Of a DNA stretch of 64,000 bases, positions 19,018 through 27,036 are shown one piece after another. The position numbers and the translations under genes are program-made. How positions within the stretch are numbered: position 1 is the first letter of the stretch; each line of letters opens with the position of its first letter. The DNA comes from Streptomyces sp. S4.7 (GTDB taxonomy: Bacteria; Actinomycetota; Actinomycetes; Streptomycetales; Streptomycetaceae), in NCBI RefSeq assembly GCF_010384365.1, contig NZ_CP048397.1, forward strand, positions 4,340,001 through 4,404,000. The letters run 5' to 3'. Under the pieces are notes generated by a model that was not told where the DNA came from, searched no databases, and saw nothing but the letters and a program-made list of their open reading frames with translations.

Positions 19018-19183
19018 GATCCGCGATCCGATGCGCAGTGTCGGCGGAGGCTGCGCAGTGAGTGTGCAAATCCAGGACTCGGTGCCAATGGTTGCGGTCT
19101 GGAGCTGCCAGTGTTGATCTCTTGTGGTCTTTTTGGGAGAGGCGTCCGGGGTGCTTCGTACGGTCGTGAGAGCTGCCACTCCT

Positions 19184-20455
19184 TCAGCGCACGAACTCGA
19201 TATCGGGGTATCGCGGGGACGGCCCGGACAACAGGTGATCGTCCTGGTCGCGCAGGTGAAGGTCGAAGAAGGCACTCAGGTAGGCGCGTTCGGCGGCGAC
19301 GGCCCGGTCGGCGTTGATCGTTCCGATGCGGGTGGTCAGGGCGGCGACCACCTCCGGCGGTATCGGGAGCGCTTTTTCCAGCTGTTGCGCCAGCGGGGAC
19401 AGGTCCGTGTAGGTGTGGTGTCCGGAGCGGCGTAGCCGCAGGTCGAGGTGCCAGCCGCGCAGGTGCGACCAGAACTCTGCCCAGGACGGGTCGTTGTGGC
19501 GTCCGTGGTCGGCATTGCTCATCAGCAGGAAGGGGCGGTCGAGGCCGGTGGCCGCGACGGTCCCGTTGATGCTGCCGTCCAGGTCGACTCCGGCGAGGAT
19601 GCGGCGATCCTGCGCCATCGTCTCCGCGGCCGTGTCACCGCCGAGTGAATGCCCGAACATGCCGATCCTGGACAGATCGAGGGAGCCTCGCAGACCGTGA
19701 GGCAATCGGCGGCGCTCGGCGTCGGGGTTTTTCCCTGCGTTCATCAGTGCCAGTTCGTTCAGCACGAATCTGGTGTCGTCCTGACGGACGCGCAGCGCCG
19801 TCGCAATATCGTCATCGGTCGGCTGGGCCGGTTGCCGGCTCAGCTCCAGTCGGCCGCCGGGGAACTCCACCATCGAGGCTTCGTGGGTGTGGTCGATGGT
19901 GACGACCACATACCCGTGGCTGGCCAAGTCCTCGACCAGCGCAGTGCACAGTTCGCGCATCGCGCCGTAGCCCGGGGAGAAGAGCACCACGGGATGGCCG
20001 TGCAGGTGTGCCTCTACAGTGACACCGAGACAGGCATGGGTCACAGGGAAGTCGACGTTGTCCAGTGGCGTCTGAAGTTCCTGGCCGACTTGTTGCCTGT
20101 ACAGTTCCGTCGTCGCTGGTGGGAGCCAGGGGGCGCGTCGGCAGCCGTGGGTGTTTGACGTCGGGTACCACATGCTGATCATCAGTTCACGTGCCGCAGA
20201 GGGTGAAGTCCACGGGTCCCGACGCGAACGGTCGATCAGATGCAGCGACGTGGTTCCGATCCGCCACGGACCGGTCGGCACCGGCAAGGTGAGCTGCACC
20301 CGGCCCTTCCGAGGCCCCACGGCCGTCGGCTTGGTCCTGTCCGTCAAAGCGGCGCGGGGAACGAGGCCTTCCGCCTGCGCCATCCCCGCAGTGGTGAGTA
20401 GAAGTCCCGCCGTCCCGGCCGCAGCGAGCACCGACCGGCGCGTCATCTCTGTCAT
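19184..20455 (-). CDS. Tat-exported alpha/beta hydrolase (PAF-acetylhydrolase/lipase-like)
   Basis: 423-residue secreted hydrolase. The N-terminus has a twin-arginine signal, MTRRSVLAAAGTAGLLLTTA, with an AQA cleavage site near residue 28. The nucleophile elbow is GHSLGG (Ser), preceded by the oxyanion strand VVLFSPGYGA; a late SGHHTYTD holds the likely catalytic His. The layout fits the platelet-activating-factor acetylhydrolase-like esterases common in Streptomyces; the ester substrate is unknown. It lies inside the region bounded by the 22-bp repeats and is the apparent passenger. A dyad at 20649-20672 lies upstream of its start. Confidence 0.88.
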   Translation of the reverse strand: MTEMTRRSVLAAAGTAGLLLTTAGMAQAEGLVPRAALTDRTKPTAVGPRKGRVQLTLPVPTGPWRIGTTSLHLIDRSRRDPWTSPSAARELMISMWYPTSNTHGCRRAPWLPPATTELYRQQVGQELQTPLDNVDFPVTHACLGVTVEAHLHGHPVVLFSPGYGAMRELCTALVEDLASHGYVVVTIDHTHEASMVEFPGGRLELSRQPAQPTDDDIATALRVRQDDTRFVLNELALMNAGKNPDAERRRLPHGLRGSLDLSRIGMFGHSLGGDTAAETMAQDRRILAGVDLDGSINGTVAATGLDRPFLLMSNADHGRHNDPSWAEFWSHLRGWHLDLRLRRSGHHTYTDLSPLAQQLEKALPIPPEVVAALTTRIGTINADRAVAAERAYLSAFFDLHLRDQDDHLLSGPSPRYPDIEFVR

Positions 20456-20959
20456 TCGGATACCTCATCTGGACTCGACGACTGGAGGATCGTCCGCCGA
20501 GGCTGGCATCCCGACGGCAACAGCGACAGGCCGCGGGCATGGCTTCAGGGTAAGCTCAGGGGCTTCCCCGACCCGTCCTCCGGGCTGAACAACCACGCCT
20601 GGCACATTGGCACGACAGATCCCCAACGAGGGTCGTTCTCCGGTCGCTTGACTTTGCCTCAGGCCAAAGTCACCAGTGGGGCCAGTCTTGCCGCCGAGCC
20701 CCAAGCGTGCCGCACGCGTCGGGACCGATCAGCGAACGCGAGGCGCGCGCAGCTTGATCTCGGCTCCAGGTCCGGCGGCTCTTCTTCGAGATCGTCCACT
20801 CCCCACCCGGCGATCCGGATTCCGCTACTGACGGTGACCGCCGATGACAGCCGGTCGGGCGGGAATGCTCGTGATCACGCGGCGAATCAGTGCTCATCAG
20901 GCGCGGATTCCGGTGTTTCCGCAGGAACCGGTGCGCACGAAGCCGCGGACCCTACAGGG
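20456..20959. other. 500-base non-coding or degenerate stretch inside the mobile unit
   Basis: No convincing gene. It is the upstream region of the hydrolase and the downstream side of the transposase. The only structured element seen is the dyad at 20649-20672. No second IS end resembling the terminal repeat was found near the transposase stop. Confidence 0.55.
20649..20672. promoter_or_regulatory. Operator-like dyad upstream of the hydrolase
   Basis: Inverted repeat TGACTTTG / CAAAGTCA with an 8-base centre CCTCAGGC. The size and form recall sites of MerR-type regulators, but no -10 element at the expected distance is clear and no regulator gene is adjacent. It is about 195 bases before the hydrolase start. 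Confidence 0.45.
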
Positions 20960-21874
20960 TCAGTGGTCATAGGCGGTCAGTGAGCGTAGGACGGGCTGTC
21001 CGGTGTGGTCGTTGTGCCAGATCGCGGTGGTCAGCGCGAGGATGCGCTGCATGACGCGGGCGACGACACCGCCGGGCGTGCGCGCTCGGCGGTGTTCGAG
21101 ATCGAGTTGGCCCTTTAAGGTCTCGTTGACCGACTCGATGACCTGCCGCAACGGCTTGAACAGGGGTGCGCCGGGCCGCTCCGGCTCGCCCTTGCGCGCA
21201 GGCCGGAGTAGCCGGATGTCCTGCTCGGCCAGCTCGTGTTCGAAGTCGCGGCCGAAGTAGTTCTTGTCGCCGATCAGCGTCTGGGCAGGACGGTCGGCGG
21301 CGAGGCCGGGTTCGGCGGCGAGGAGGTCCAGCAGGGTCTCGCGCTCGTCGGCCTTTGCGCCGGTCAGGGCGAAGGCGACGGGCAGGCCCCTGGAGGGTGC
21401 ACACCAGGTGCAGCCGCAGGCCCCGGAAGAAGCGGCTGTGACTGGCGCAGTGCCCGTACTCGGCCCATCCGGCCAGGTCGGAGCGTTTGACGGTCTCGCG
21501 TGAACGGCCGCATTCCACCGGCGTGGAGTCCACGATCCACACGTCGTCGCTCCACACGGAGGTGTCGGTGGCCAGCAGCCGGGTGCACGCCGAAGCAGTC
21601 CGGCGCTCTTGCGCAGCCGCTTGTTGTAGCCGGGCTGCTTGGGTAGGTACGGGAAGAGATGCCGCAGGTGGGAACCGGCGTGGCGAAGCCACCTGGCCTC
21701 GGAGGTGAAGCCGAGCATGGCCTGCATCATCGCCAGGGTGACCAGCTCGGCGTCGGTGAGCTGCGGGGCGATCCCCACGGCCGGCCGCCATGGCGCGAGA
21801 TGCGGAGACGCCTTCAGCAGATCGTCGGTCTTCACATAGAGTGCGGTCGCGAGGGTGTCCAACTCTGTCTTCAC
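20960..21874 (-). pseudogene. IS982-family transposase, broken by two compensating frameshifts
   Basis: The intact protein would be about 300 residues. The N-terminal part (MKTELDTLATALYVKTDDLL, LTDAELVTLAMMQAMLGF, HLFPYLPKQPGYNKRLRK) and the C-terminal part (LPVAFALTGAKADERETLL, TLIGDKNYFGRDFEHELAEQ, PLRQVIESVNETLKGQ) are in one frame, but the middle, with VWIVDSTPVECGRS and the first catalytic Asp, is in another. Comparing with the expected sequence, one base is missing near 21585-21590 and one extra C is present near 21389-21391. The catalytic Asp in GDKNY and Glu in ESVNET remain. About 65 residues are out of frame, so it is probably inactive unless the sequence has errors. Confidence 0.88.
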
Positions 21875-21910
21875 ACACTGACGTTGGACGCCCTCGTCTC
21901 ATGCGCGCAG

Positions 21911-21932
21911 CCGATCCCTTGGAATCGATCAT
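21911..21932 (-). repeat. Right terminal inverted repeat
   Basis: Partner of 18996-19017, 37 bases before the transposase start codon on its strand; CTAG follows at 21933-21936. Confidence 0.75.
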
Positions 21933-22025
21933 CTAGGGCGTCTGCCGCGGTATGCGGTATGCGGTGCCCGGTGCGCTGTGGACGGCGGGGGGCCGTTGTC
22001 AGTGGGGCGTGCCAGCATCGAAGAC

Positions 22026-22577
22026 GTGAACAGTACGCAAGCAGGTCCGCCGCCGCAGGTGCCCCTCACGCACCTGCGGCAGCTGCGTCTGGCCAAGGAC
22101 GCCATGGACCGCGACTGGGCGGGCCCCCTCGACCTGGACGCGGTCGCCGCCCACGCCGGATATTCGCGCTACCACTTCGTCCGCGCCTTCAAGGCGGTGT
22201 ACGGACAGACACCCGGCCGCTATCTGTCCCGCAGGCGCATAGAGCGCGCCGAGGAGCTGCTGCGCTCGGCGAATCTCACGGTCACCGAGATCTGTGTCCT
22301 GGTCGGCTTCAGCAGTCTGGGCACCTTCTCGAAGCGGTTCAAGGAGCAGACCGGCAGCTCGCCGAGCGCGTATCGCGCCAAGCACGCGGGCCGGGGGGCC
22401 GCGCTCATACCGGGGTGCTACGCGATGTTCTGGGCCGGCGGGTTCCCGCAGAGGGACACCGGCGCCCAGGCCCGCGACCGGACGGACGCCCCGGCCCGGA
22501 CGGACACCCCGCCCCGGCTCTGTGACTCCGCCCAGGACCGGCTCGGCGAGGACCGCAATTCTGGAGAAGCCCGCTGA
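22026..22577 (+). CDS. AraC-family transcriptional regulator
   Basis: 183 residues with the two helix-turn-helix units of AraC proteins close to the N-terminus: LDLDAVAAHAGYSRYHFVRAFKAVYG, then YLSRRRIERAEELLRSANLT and CVLVGFSSLGTFSKRFKEQTG. There is no N-terminal ligand domain; the C-terminal ~60 residues are low complexity and rich in Asp, Arg and Pro. GTG at 22026, after GAAG, is the likely start. It stands 86 bases upstream of the VOC-family gene on the same strand; this pairing suggests it regulates that gene. It is the first gene to the right of the mobile element. Confidence 0.88.
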   Translation: MNSTQAGPPPQVPLTHLRQLRLAKDAMDRDWAGPLDLDAVAAHAGYSRYHFVRAFKAVYGQTPGRYLSRRRIERAEELLRSANLTVTEICVLVGFSSLGTFSKRFKEQTGSSPSAYRAKHAGRGAALIPGCYAMFWAGGFPQRDTGAQARDRTDAPARTDTPPRLCDSAQDRLGEDRNSGEAR

Positions 22578-22662
22578 GGGTGCGGGTGCCTACGGTGGGA
22601 GCGGAAGCACGGGCGGCCCCGCGAGCGGCCCGCGTACGGCACATCTCTCCGAGGAGCACGTC

Positions 22663-23112
22663 ATGATCAAGGGTCTCGCCATCTCCACCGTCTGGGTGCT
22701 CGACCAGGACCGGGCCAAGGAGTTCTTCGTCGACAAGCTCGGCCTCGAGGTCCGCACGGACATGACCCTGGGCGAGGGAGGGATGCGCTGGCTGACGGTC
22801 GGCGCCAAGGACCAGCCCGACGTGGTGCTGACGCTGATGCTGCCGGGCGGGCACGCGATGGACGAGGAGTCCGCCGCCGCGCTCAAGACACTCGTCAGCA
22901 AGGGCATGCTCGGCGCGGGCGTGCTCGCCACCGACGACGTCCAGGGGGACTACGAAAAGCTCAAGGAGCGGGGTGTGGAGTTCCTCCAGGAGCCGCAGGA
23001 GCGTCCGTACGGCACGGAGGCGATATTCCGCGACGACTCGGGGAACTGGTTCTCGTTCACCCAGGCCAAGGAGGGTGACCTCGACCTGGAGAAGGAGTGG
23101 TCGTCCTCCTGA
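22663..23112 (+). CDS. VOC-family (glyoxalase-like) protein
   Basis: 149-residue vicinal-oxygen-chelate fold protein made of two beta-alpha-beta-beta-beta modules: VWVLDQDRAKEFFVDKLGLE in the first and YEKLKERGVEFLQEP, then AIFRDDSGNWFSF in the second. Family members include glyoxalases, dioxygenases and antibiotic-binding proteins; this one is of the common Streptomyces type with no assigned substrate. ATG 22663 has GAGGAG at good distance. It follows the AraC-type gene and ends before a low-complexity GGGCCACCGG-rich spacer of about 110 bases ahead of the convergent cseC. Confidence 0.87.
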   Translation: MIKGLAISTVWVLDQDRAKEFFVDKLGLEVRTDMTLGEGGMRWLTVGAKDQPDVVLTLMLPGGHAMDEESAAALKTLVSKGMLGAGVLATDDVQGDYEKLKERGVEFLQEPQERPYGTEAIFRDDSGNWFSFTQAKEGDLDLEKEWSSS

Positions 23113-23224
23113 CCCCGCGTGGGTGACGGCGGGAGGGCCACCCGGCCCCGCCGCGGTGACGGCAGCAGGGCCACCGGGCCCCGCCGCCCGCTCCGGCTCT
23201 CGACGGCCGTCGTCGGCGTGGCCG

Positions 23225-24538
23225 TCAGTCCGGGAACGTGATCATCGGGAAGCTGCCGGTCGCCGTCGGGGCGTGCTCGGGGAGCCAGAGAACCGCGATC
23301 GCGCCGCCCGTCTCGTCCGGGCCCGGCGTCGGGCTCTCCGGCGCCGCGTTGCGGAACGTCAGCCGGGCCCCGAGGACACGCGCCTGACCCGCGGCGATGG
23401 TCAGGCCGAGACCGTGACCGTGTCCCGCCCGGTCGCTCGCGCCCGTACGGAACCGGCTCGGCCCGTCGCGCAGCAGCGCGTCCGGGAAGCCGGGGCCGTG
23501 GTCGCGTACGCGCACCACCCGGCCCTCGACCGTCACCTCGACGGGCGTGCCGCCGTGCTTGGCCGCGTTGGCCAGGAGATTGCCGAGGATTCGCTCCAGA
23601 CGGCGCGGATCGGTGTTCACCCAGGAGTCGGCGACGACTTCGATCCGCACGTCGGGATCCAGCAGCGCCACCCGCCTGCTGACGAACTCGCCGAGCGCCA
23701 CCTCCTGGAGTTCGGCGCGTTCCGACGCGCTGTCCAGCCTGGCGACCTCCAGTACGTCCTCGACCAGCGTCCGCATGGCCTGGGCGCGGTCCCGCACCAG
23801 CTCGGTGGGGCGGCCCGGCGGCAGCAGCTCCGCGGCCGTCAGCAGGCCCGTCACGGGCGTCCGCAGCTCGTGTGCGATGTCCGCCGTGACCCGGCGCTCC
23901 GCCTCGATGCGTTCGTTCAGCGCGTCCGTCAGGGCGTCGACCGCGCGGGCCAGCTCGTCGGTCTCGTCCCGTACGACTCCGCCGACCGCCTCCCGTACGC
24001 GCACATCTGTATTGCCCTGCGCGACCTTGCCGGCGGCAGCCGCCGCCTTGCGCAGTCGGCGTGAGAGCTGCCCGCCGATGAGCACGCCCAGCGCACAGCC
24101 GCCGACGACCACACAGACCGAGCCGATCAGCAGGGCCCGGTCGAGGTCCTTCATGATCGTCGCGGACCGGTCGGCGAACTTGCTGTGCAGGGAGAGCACC
24201 CCGTTCTCCAGCGGTACGGCCGCCCAGACGTCGGGCGTCCCCTCCCCCGGGTCGCGCACATAGGTGGCGCGTCTGCCCTCCTGCACCTTCTTCCGCAGGT
24301 CGTTCGGGAGCGCGGGGTCGTTCAGCTTCGTACCGAACTTCAGCTCATGGGTCGAGTCGTACATGCGCTGTGCGAACAGCAGCCGCTCCAGCTGCACCTC
24401 ACGCGCGTTGTCCAGCATGGAGACCTGAGCCGCGTTGTGCACGACAAGGCTCAGCGCCGTCGCGATGAGGGCGCCGACCGCCGCGATCGCGATGCTGATC
24501 TTCCACCGCACGCCGGTGCGCAGGGCGAGGCGCTTCAT
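23225..24538 (-). CDS. cseC: Sensor histidine kinase CseC
   Basis: CseC senses cell-envelope stress and phosphorylates CseB, which then turns on sigE. The 437-residue protein has TM1 (ISIAIAAVGALIATALSLVV), an extracytoplasmic sensor part (about 35-135), TM2 (LIGSVCVVVGGCALGVLIGG), a HAMP-like segment, the phospho-acceptor His in ADIAHELRTPVTG, the N box NLLANAAKHG, and ATP-lid motifs DHGPGFP and GHGHGLGLTIA. The ATG overlaps the cseB stop by four bases. Identification rests on the order sigE-cseA-cseB-cseC and on family motifs. Confidence 0.93.
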   Translation of the reverse strand: MKRLALRTGVRWKISIAIAAVGALIATALSLVVHNAAQVSMLDNAREVQLERLLFAQRMYDSTHELKFGTKLNDPALPNDLRKKVQEGRRATYVRDPGEGTPDVWAAVPLENGVLSLHSKFADRSATIMKDLDRALLIGSVCVVVGGCALGVLIGGQLSRRLRKAAAAAGKVAQGNTDVRVREAVGGVVRDETDELARAVDALTDALNERIEAERRVTADIAHELRTPVTGLLTAAELLPPGRPTELVRDRAQAMRTLVEDVLEVARLDSASERAELQEVALGEFVSRRVALLDPDVRIEVVADSWVNTDPRRLERILGNLLANAAKHGGTPVEVTVEGRVVRVRDHGPGFPDALLRDGPSRFRTGASDRAGHGHGLGLTIAAGQARVLGARLTFRNAAPESPTPGPDETGGAIAVLWLPEHAPTATGSFPMITFPD

Positions 24539-25239
24539 GCCTTGAGTTTGTAGCCGAAGCCGCGGACCGTCTCGATCCGGTCCTGTCCGATCTTGGTGCG
24601 CAGGCGCTGCACATGAACGTCCACCACGCGTGTGTCGCCGCCCCAGCCGTAGTCCCAGACGCGTTCCAGCAGCTTGTCACGGGACAGGACAGTGCCGGGA
24701 GCGGCCGAGAACTCGATCAGCAGCCGCATCTCGGTCGGCGTCAGCGACACCGGCTCGCCCCCTTTGCGCACCTCCATGCCCTCCTTGTCGATCTCCAGAT
24801 CACCGAAGGACAGCGCGCCGTGCTCGTCCGCCCCCTCCTGACCGCCGTGCTCCCCGGCCGGTCCGCCGGCGTGTCCGAAGCGGCGGAGCACCGCGCGGAT
24901 CCGGGCGACCAGTACCGCGCCGTCGAAGGGCTTGGTCACGTAGTCGTCGGCCCCCGCCTCCAGGCCGAGCACCACGTCGATCGAGTCGGCGCGCGCCGAC
25001 AGCATGATCACGGGCACCGTCGACTCGTCCCTGATACGGCGGCACAGGCTGACACCGTCGAGGCCCGGCACCATCACGTCCAGCAGCGCGATGTCCGGCC
25101 GGTCGGCCCGGAAGGCCTCCAGACCGGACAGGCCGTCCGGCATGGCCGTCACCGTGAAGCCGTCACGCTCCAGCGCGAGTTGCGTGGCCTCGCGGATGAC
25201 GTCGTCGTCCTCGACGAACAGGACATGGGTCTCCAGCAT
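24535..25239 (-). CDS. cseB: Response regulator CseB (OmpR/PhoB type)
   Basis: 234-residue activator of the sigE promoter. The receiver shows the acidic pair in FVEDDDVI, the phosphorylated Asp in IALLDVMVPGLDG, Thr/Ser in VIMLSA and Lys in VTKPFD. A Gly/Glu-rich linker leads to a winged helix (LTPTEMRLLIEFSAAPGTVL, ERVWDYGWGGDTRVVDVHV, ETVRGFGYKL). In the known Streptomyces system, phosphorylated CseB is required for sigE transcription when the wall is damaged, for example by glycopeptides or lysozyme. It lies 19 bases after cseA and overlaps cseC. Confidence 0.94.
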   Translation of the reverse strand: MLETHVLFVEDDDVIREATQLALERDGFTVTAMPDGLSGLEAFRADRPDIALLDVMVPGLDGVSLCRRIRDESTVPVIMLSARADSIDVVLGLEAGADDYVTKPFDGAVLVARIRAVLRRFGHAGGPAGEHGGQEGADEHGALSFGDLEIDKEGMEVRKGGEPVSLTPTEMRLLIEFSAAPGTVLSRDKLLERVWDYGWGGDTRVVDVHVQRLRTKIGQDRIETVRGFGYKLKA

Positions 25240-25258
25240 CCGGCAGCTCTCAGCTCTC

Positions 25259-26125
25259 TCAGTTCACGATCGACGCGGACGGCGCGGGGGCGTCCACGGG
25301 GCCGTTGCCGACCGCTCCGCTGTAGTTGTTGCGCACCCGGTAGCGCTCGGTGAATCTCGTGTCGGCCCAGCTGTAGGTCACGATGTCCTCGCCGGACGGA
25401 TACGAGACGGGGTCGCCCTTCGCGTACACCTGGCGGGTCACCACCAGCTCGCCGCGGTCGATCGTCGCGTACACGGCGGGTTCTTCGGCTACGAAGACGT
25501 TCTCGTACCGCTGCTGGTCGGACTCGCGGTAGACGTACGTCCCCAGGCCCACGGCGTCGTCGCAGCTCATCACGTTGACGACCACGTCCGGCGCGGTGCC
25601 GCCGGTCAGATTCCCGTACGAGGTGTCCACCGGGTAGGCGTCCTCGGAGCACGGTTTGAGGTCGGCCTTGACCTGCCCGCTCACCTTGGGGTCCCGCCGG
25701 ATCAGGGCCACCGGGTCGATGTCCTCGGCGGGCATGGCCGAGGCCGTGTCGGTCGGCGGCGGGGCGGGCTCGGCGGTGGCGACGGCGGCGGCGCCCTCGT
25801 CCCTGGTGCCGGTCCCGCTCGTGGAACCGATGGCGAACACACCGAAGGCGACGATCACGACCAGTGCCAGGGCGCCGGTGGCGGTCGTCGCTGTCAGTGT
25901 CAGCCGCTTCAGGAACCGGCTCGCCGTGGTGTCACCGGGCGATATGCCGTCGGCCGGTGCCCGGTCGGCTTTCGCCCCGTCGACCGGCGTACGGCCGGTC
26001 GCGGTCCGGTCGGGCGGGGTGCCGTCGGCGGCCTTGCCGTCGCTCGTGGTCCGGGCCGCCGGTGTCCGACGGCCCGTCGTTCCCGGGGCGGACGTGCTGT
26101 CTCTGCCGCGCTTCAGGCCGCGCAC
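25259..26125 (-). CDS. cseA: CseA-like membrane-anchored protein of the sigE operon
   Basis: 288 residues if started at GTG 26123-26125, which overlaps the sigE stop by 13 bases. A ~70-residue Thr/Asp/Pro-rich, probably disordered cytoplasmic part precedes one membrane helix (LTATTATGALALVVIVAFGV) and an extracytoplasmic domain (SGQVKADLKPCSEDAYPVDT, VMSCDDAVGLGTYVYRESDQ). In S. coelicolor CseA is a lipoprotein that dampens sigE expression; here no Cys follows the hydrophobic segment (FAIGSTSG), so the lipobox appears to be missing. Position between sigE and cseB makes the name secure; the anchoring mode differs. Confidence 0.85.
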   Translation of the reverse strand: MRGLKRGRDSTSAPGTTGRRTPAARTTSDGKAADGTPPDRTATGRTPVDGAKADRAPADGISPGDTTASRFLKRLTLTATTATGALALVVIVAFGVFAIGSTSGTGTRDEGAAAVATAEPAPPPTDTASAMPAEDIDPVALIRRDPKVSGQVKADLKPCSEDAYPVDTSYGNLTGGTAPDVVVNVMSCDDAVGLGTYVYRESDQQRYENVFVAEEPAVYATIDRGELVVTRQVYAKGDPVSYPSGEDIVTYSWADTRFTERYRVRNNYSGAVGNGPVDAPAPSASIVN

Positions 26126-26733
26126 CGCTCCTGCCCCCGTCCGTCGCGACGATAACCGGCACGCTCCGGAGCCTGGGCGCGCGGGCGGCGTCGCTCCGGC
26201 GGCCGGTTCCCCGGCGTCCGGCGCTCCACCTCGCGGCGCTCCAGCTCCCGGGCCTCCAGCTCCTCGCGGAGTTTGGCCAGCGCCCGGTGCAGCGTGCTCT
26301 TCACCGTACCGGTAGACATGCCGAGCGCCGCCGCCGTCTCCTCCGTACTCATCTGCTCCCAGTGCCGCAGCACGACGACGCTGCGCTGCTTCGGCGCGAG
26401 GACCCCGAGGATGTCGATGAGCAGGGCGCGGTCGGCGTGCTGGTCGGAGCCGTCCTCTACGCACGGCTCGGGCAACTGCTCGGTCGGCACCTCTTCCAGC
26501 CTGCGCGCCCGCCACCACTCCGTACGGGTGTTGATCATGACGCGGCGCAGATAGGCGTCGGCGAGGGACTTGTCGGCGATACCGTCCCAGCGCCCGTACG
26601 TACGGGCCAGGGCGGTCTGGAGGAGATCCTGGGCGTCGACGGGATCGGGGACCAGCCGCCTGGCACTGCGCAGCAGGGCCTCCTGCCGGGTGCGGACGTA
26701 CTCCTCGAATCCGAGCACCTCGCCGTTCGCCAT
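26113..26733 (-). CDS. sigE: ECF RNA polymerase sigma factor SigE
   Basis: SigE directs RNA polymerase to genes for cell-envelope maintenance. The 206-residue protein has region 2 (FEEYVRTRQEALLRSARRLV, DAQDLLQTALARTYGRWDGI) and region 4 (VLAPKQRSVVVLRHWEQMST, then TAAALGMSTGTVKSTLHRAL). ATG 26731-26733 has a GGGAGG ribosome site; an earlier in-frame ATG was rejected. Unlike many ECF factors, SigE has no anti-sigma partner: its level is set by CseB-CseC acting on its promoter. The sequence is close to my recollection of S. coelicolor SigE. Confidence 0.95.
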   Translation of the reverse strand: MANGEVLGFEEYVRTRQEALLRSARRLVPDPVDAQDLLQTALARTYGRWDGIADKSLADAYLRRVMINTRTEWWRARRLEEVPTEQLPEPCVEDGSDQHADRALLIDILGVLAPKQRSVVVLRHWEQMSTEETAAALGMSTGTVKSTLHRALAKLREELEARELERREVERRTPGNRPPERRRPRAQAPERAGYRRDGRGQERCAA

Positions 26734-27036
26734 GCCAACCGCCTCCCACCCCGTGAACCGCACCGCGTGCCGCGCTGCTGTCGTCCTCCGTGCTGCCTTA
26801 CGTCCCAGAAGTTACGGAGGCGTTGTCACGAGGTCGTGCGCGCCAGCCCTCGGCGGGCGCACGGACATCCATCGGTTGTGTAACGGCGGGGGGATGGACC
26901 GGACGAACGAGCGGCAAGCGCCGTGACAGTCGAACGGCCGGCCCGGAGGGGGCCGGCCGAGCCGGATCTGATGCCGCGAAGCCGGGTCGTACGGAGGGCC
27001 GGGCGGTACGCACCGGGCCGGGGCCGGACAGTGCGG
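26734..27036. other. Promoter region of the sigE operon and mutY terminator
   Basis: No gene is supported. On the minus strand it runs from the mutY stop through a GC-rich hairpin (26935-26959) to a less GC-rich segment around 26800-26830 (TGACAACGCCTCCGTAACTT on that strand), which is the likely CseB-dependent sigE promoter area, and then the GGGAGG ribosome site. No promoter hexamers are assigned with confidence. Confidence 0.55.
26935..26959 (-). terminator. Terminator after mutY
   Basis: Perfect 10-bp stem CGGCCGGCCC / GGGCCGGCCG with a GGAGG loop, 78 bases after the mutY stop and before the sigE promoter area. Confidence 0.7.

Larger units (their letters stand above)
18996..21932. mobile_element. 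IS982-like element with passenger hydrolase, bounded by 22-bp inverted repeats
   Basis: Left end ATGATCTATTCCAAGGGGTC... (18996-19017) and right end (21911-21932 read on the minus strand) ATGATCGATTCCAAGGGATC... match at 19 of 22 positions in inverted orientation. Both are flanked outside by CTAG (18992-18995, 21933-21936), either a 4-bp target duplication or part of the repeat. The right end is 58 bases before the transposase start, as in a normal IS; the other end is not just after the transposase stop but 1.9 kb further, beyond an exported hydrolase gene. So the unit either carries a passenger or was enlarged by a later insertion or deletion. By eye its GC content is lower than its flanks. 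Confidence 0.72.

Noticed and set aside
20465..20704. Small open frame in the gap between hydrolase and transposase
   Set aside because: No ribosome site, no recognisable family, and it covers the operator-like dyad.
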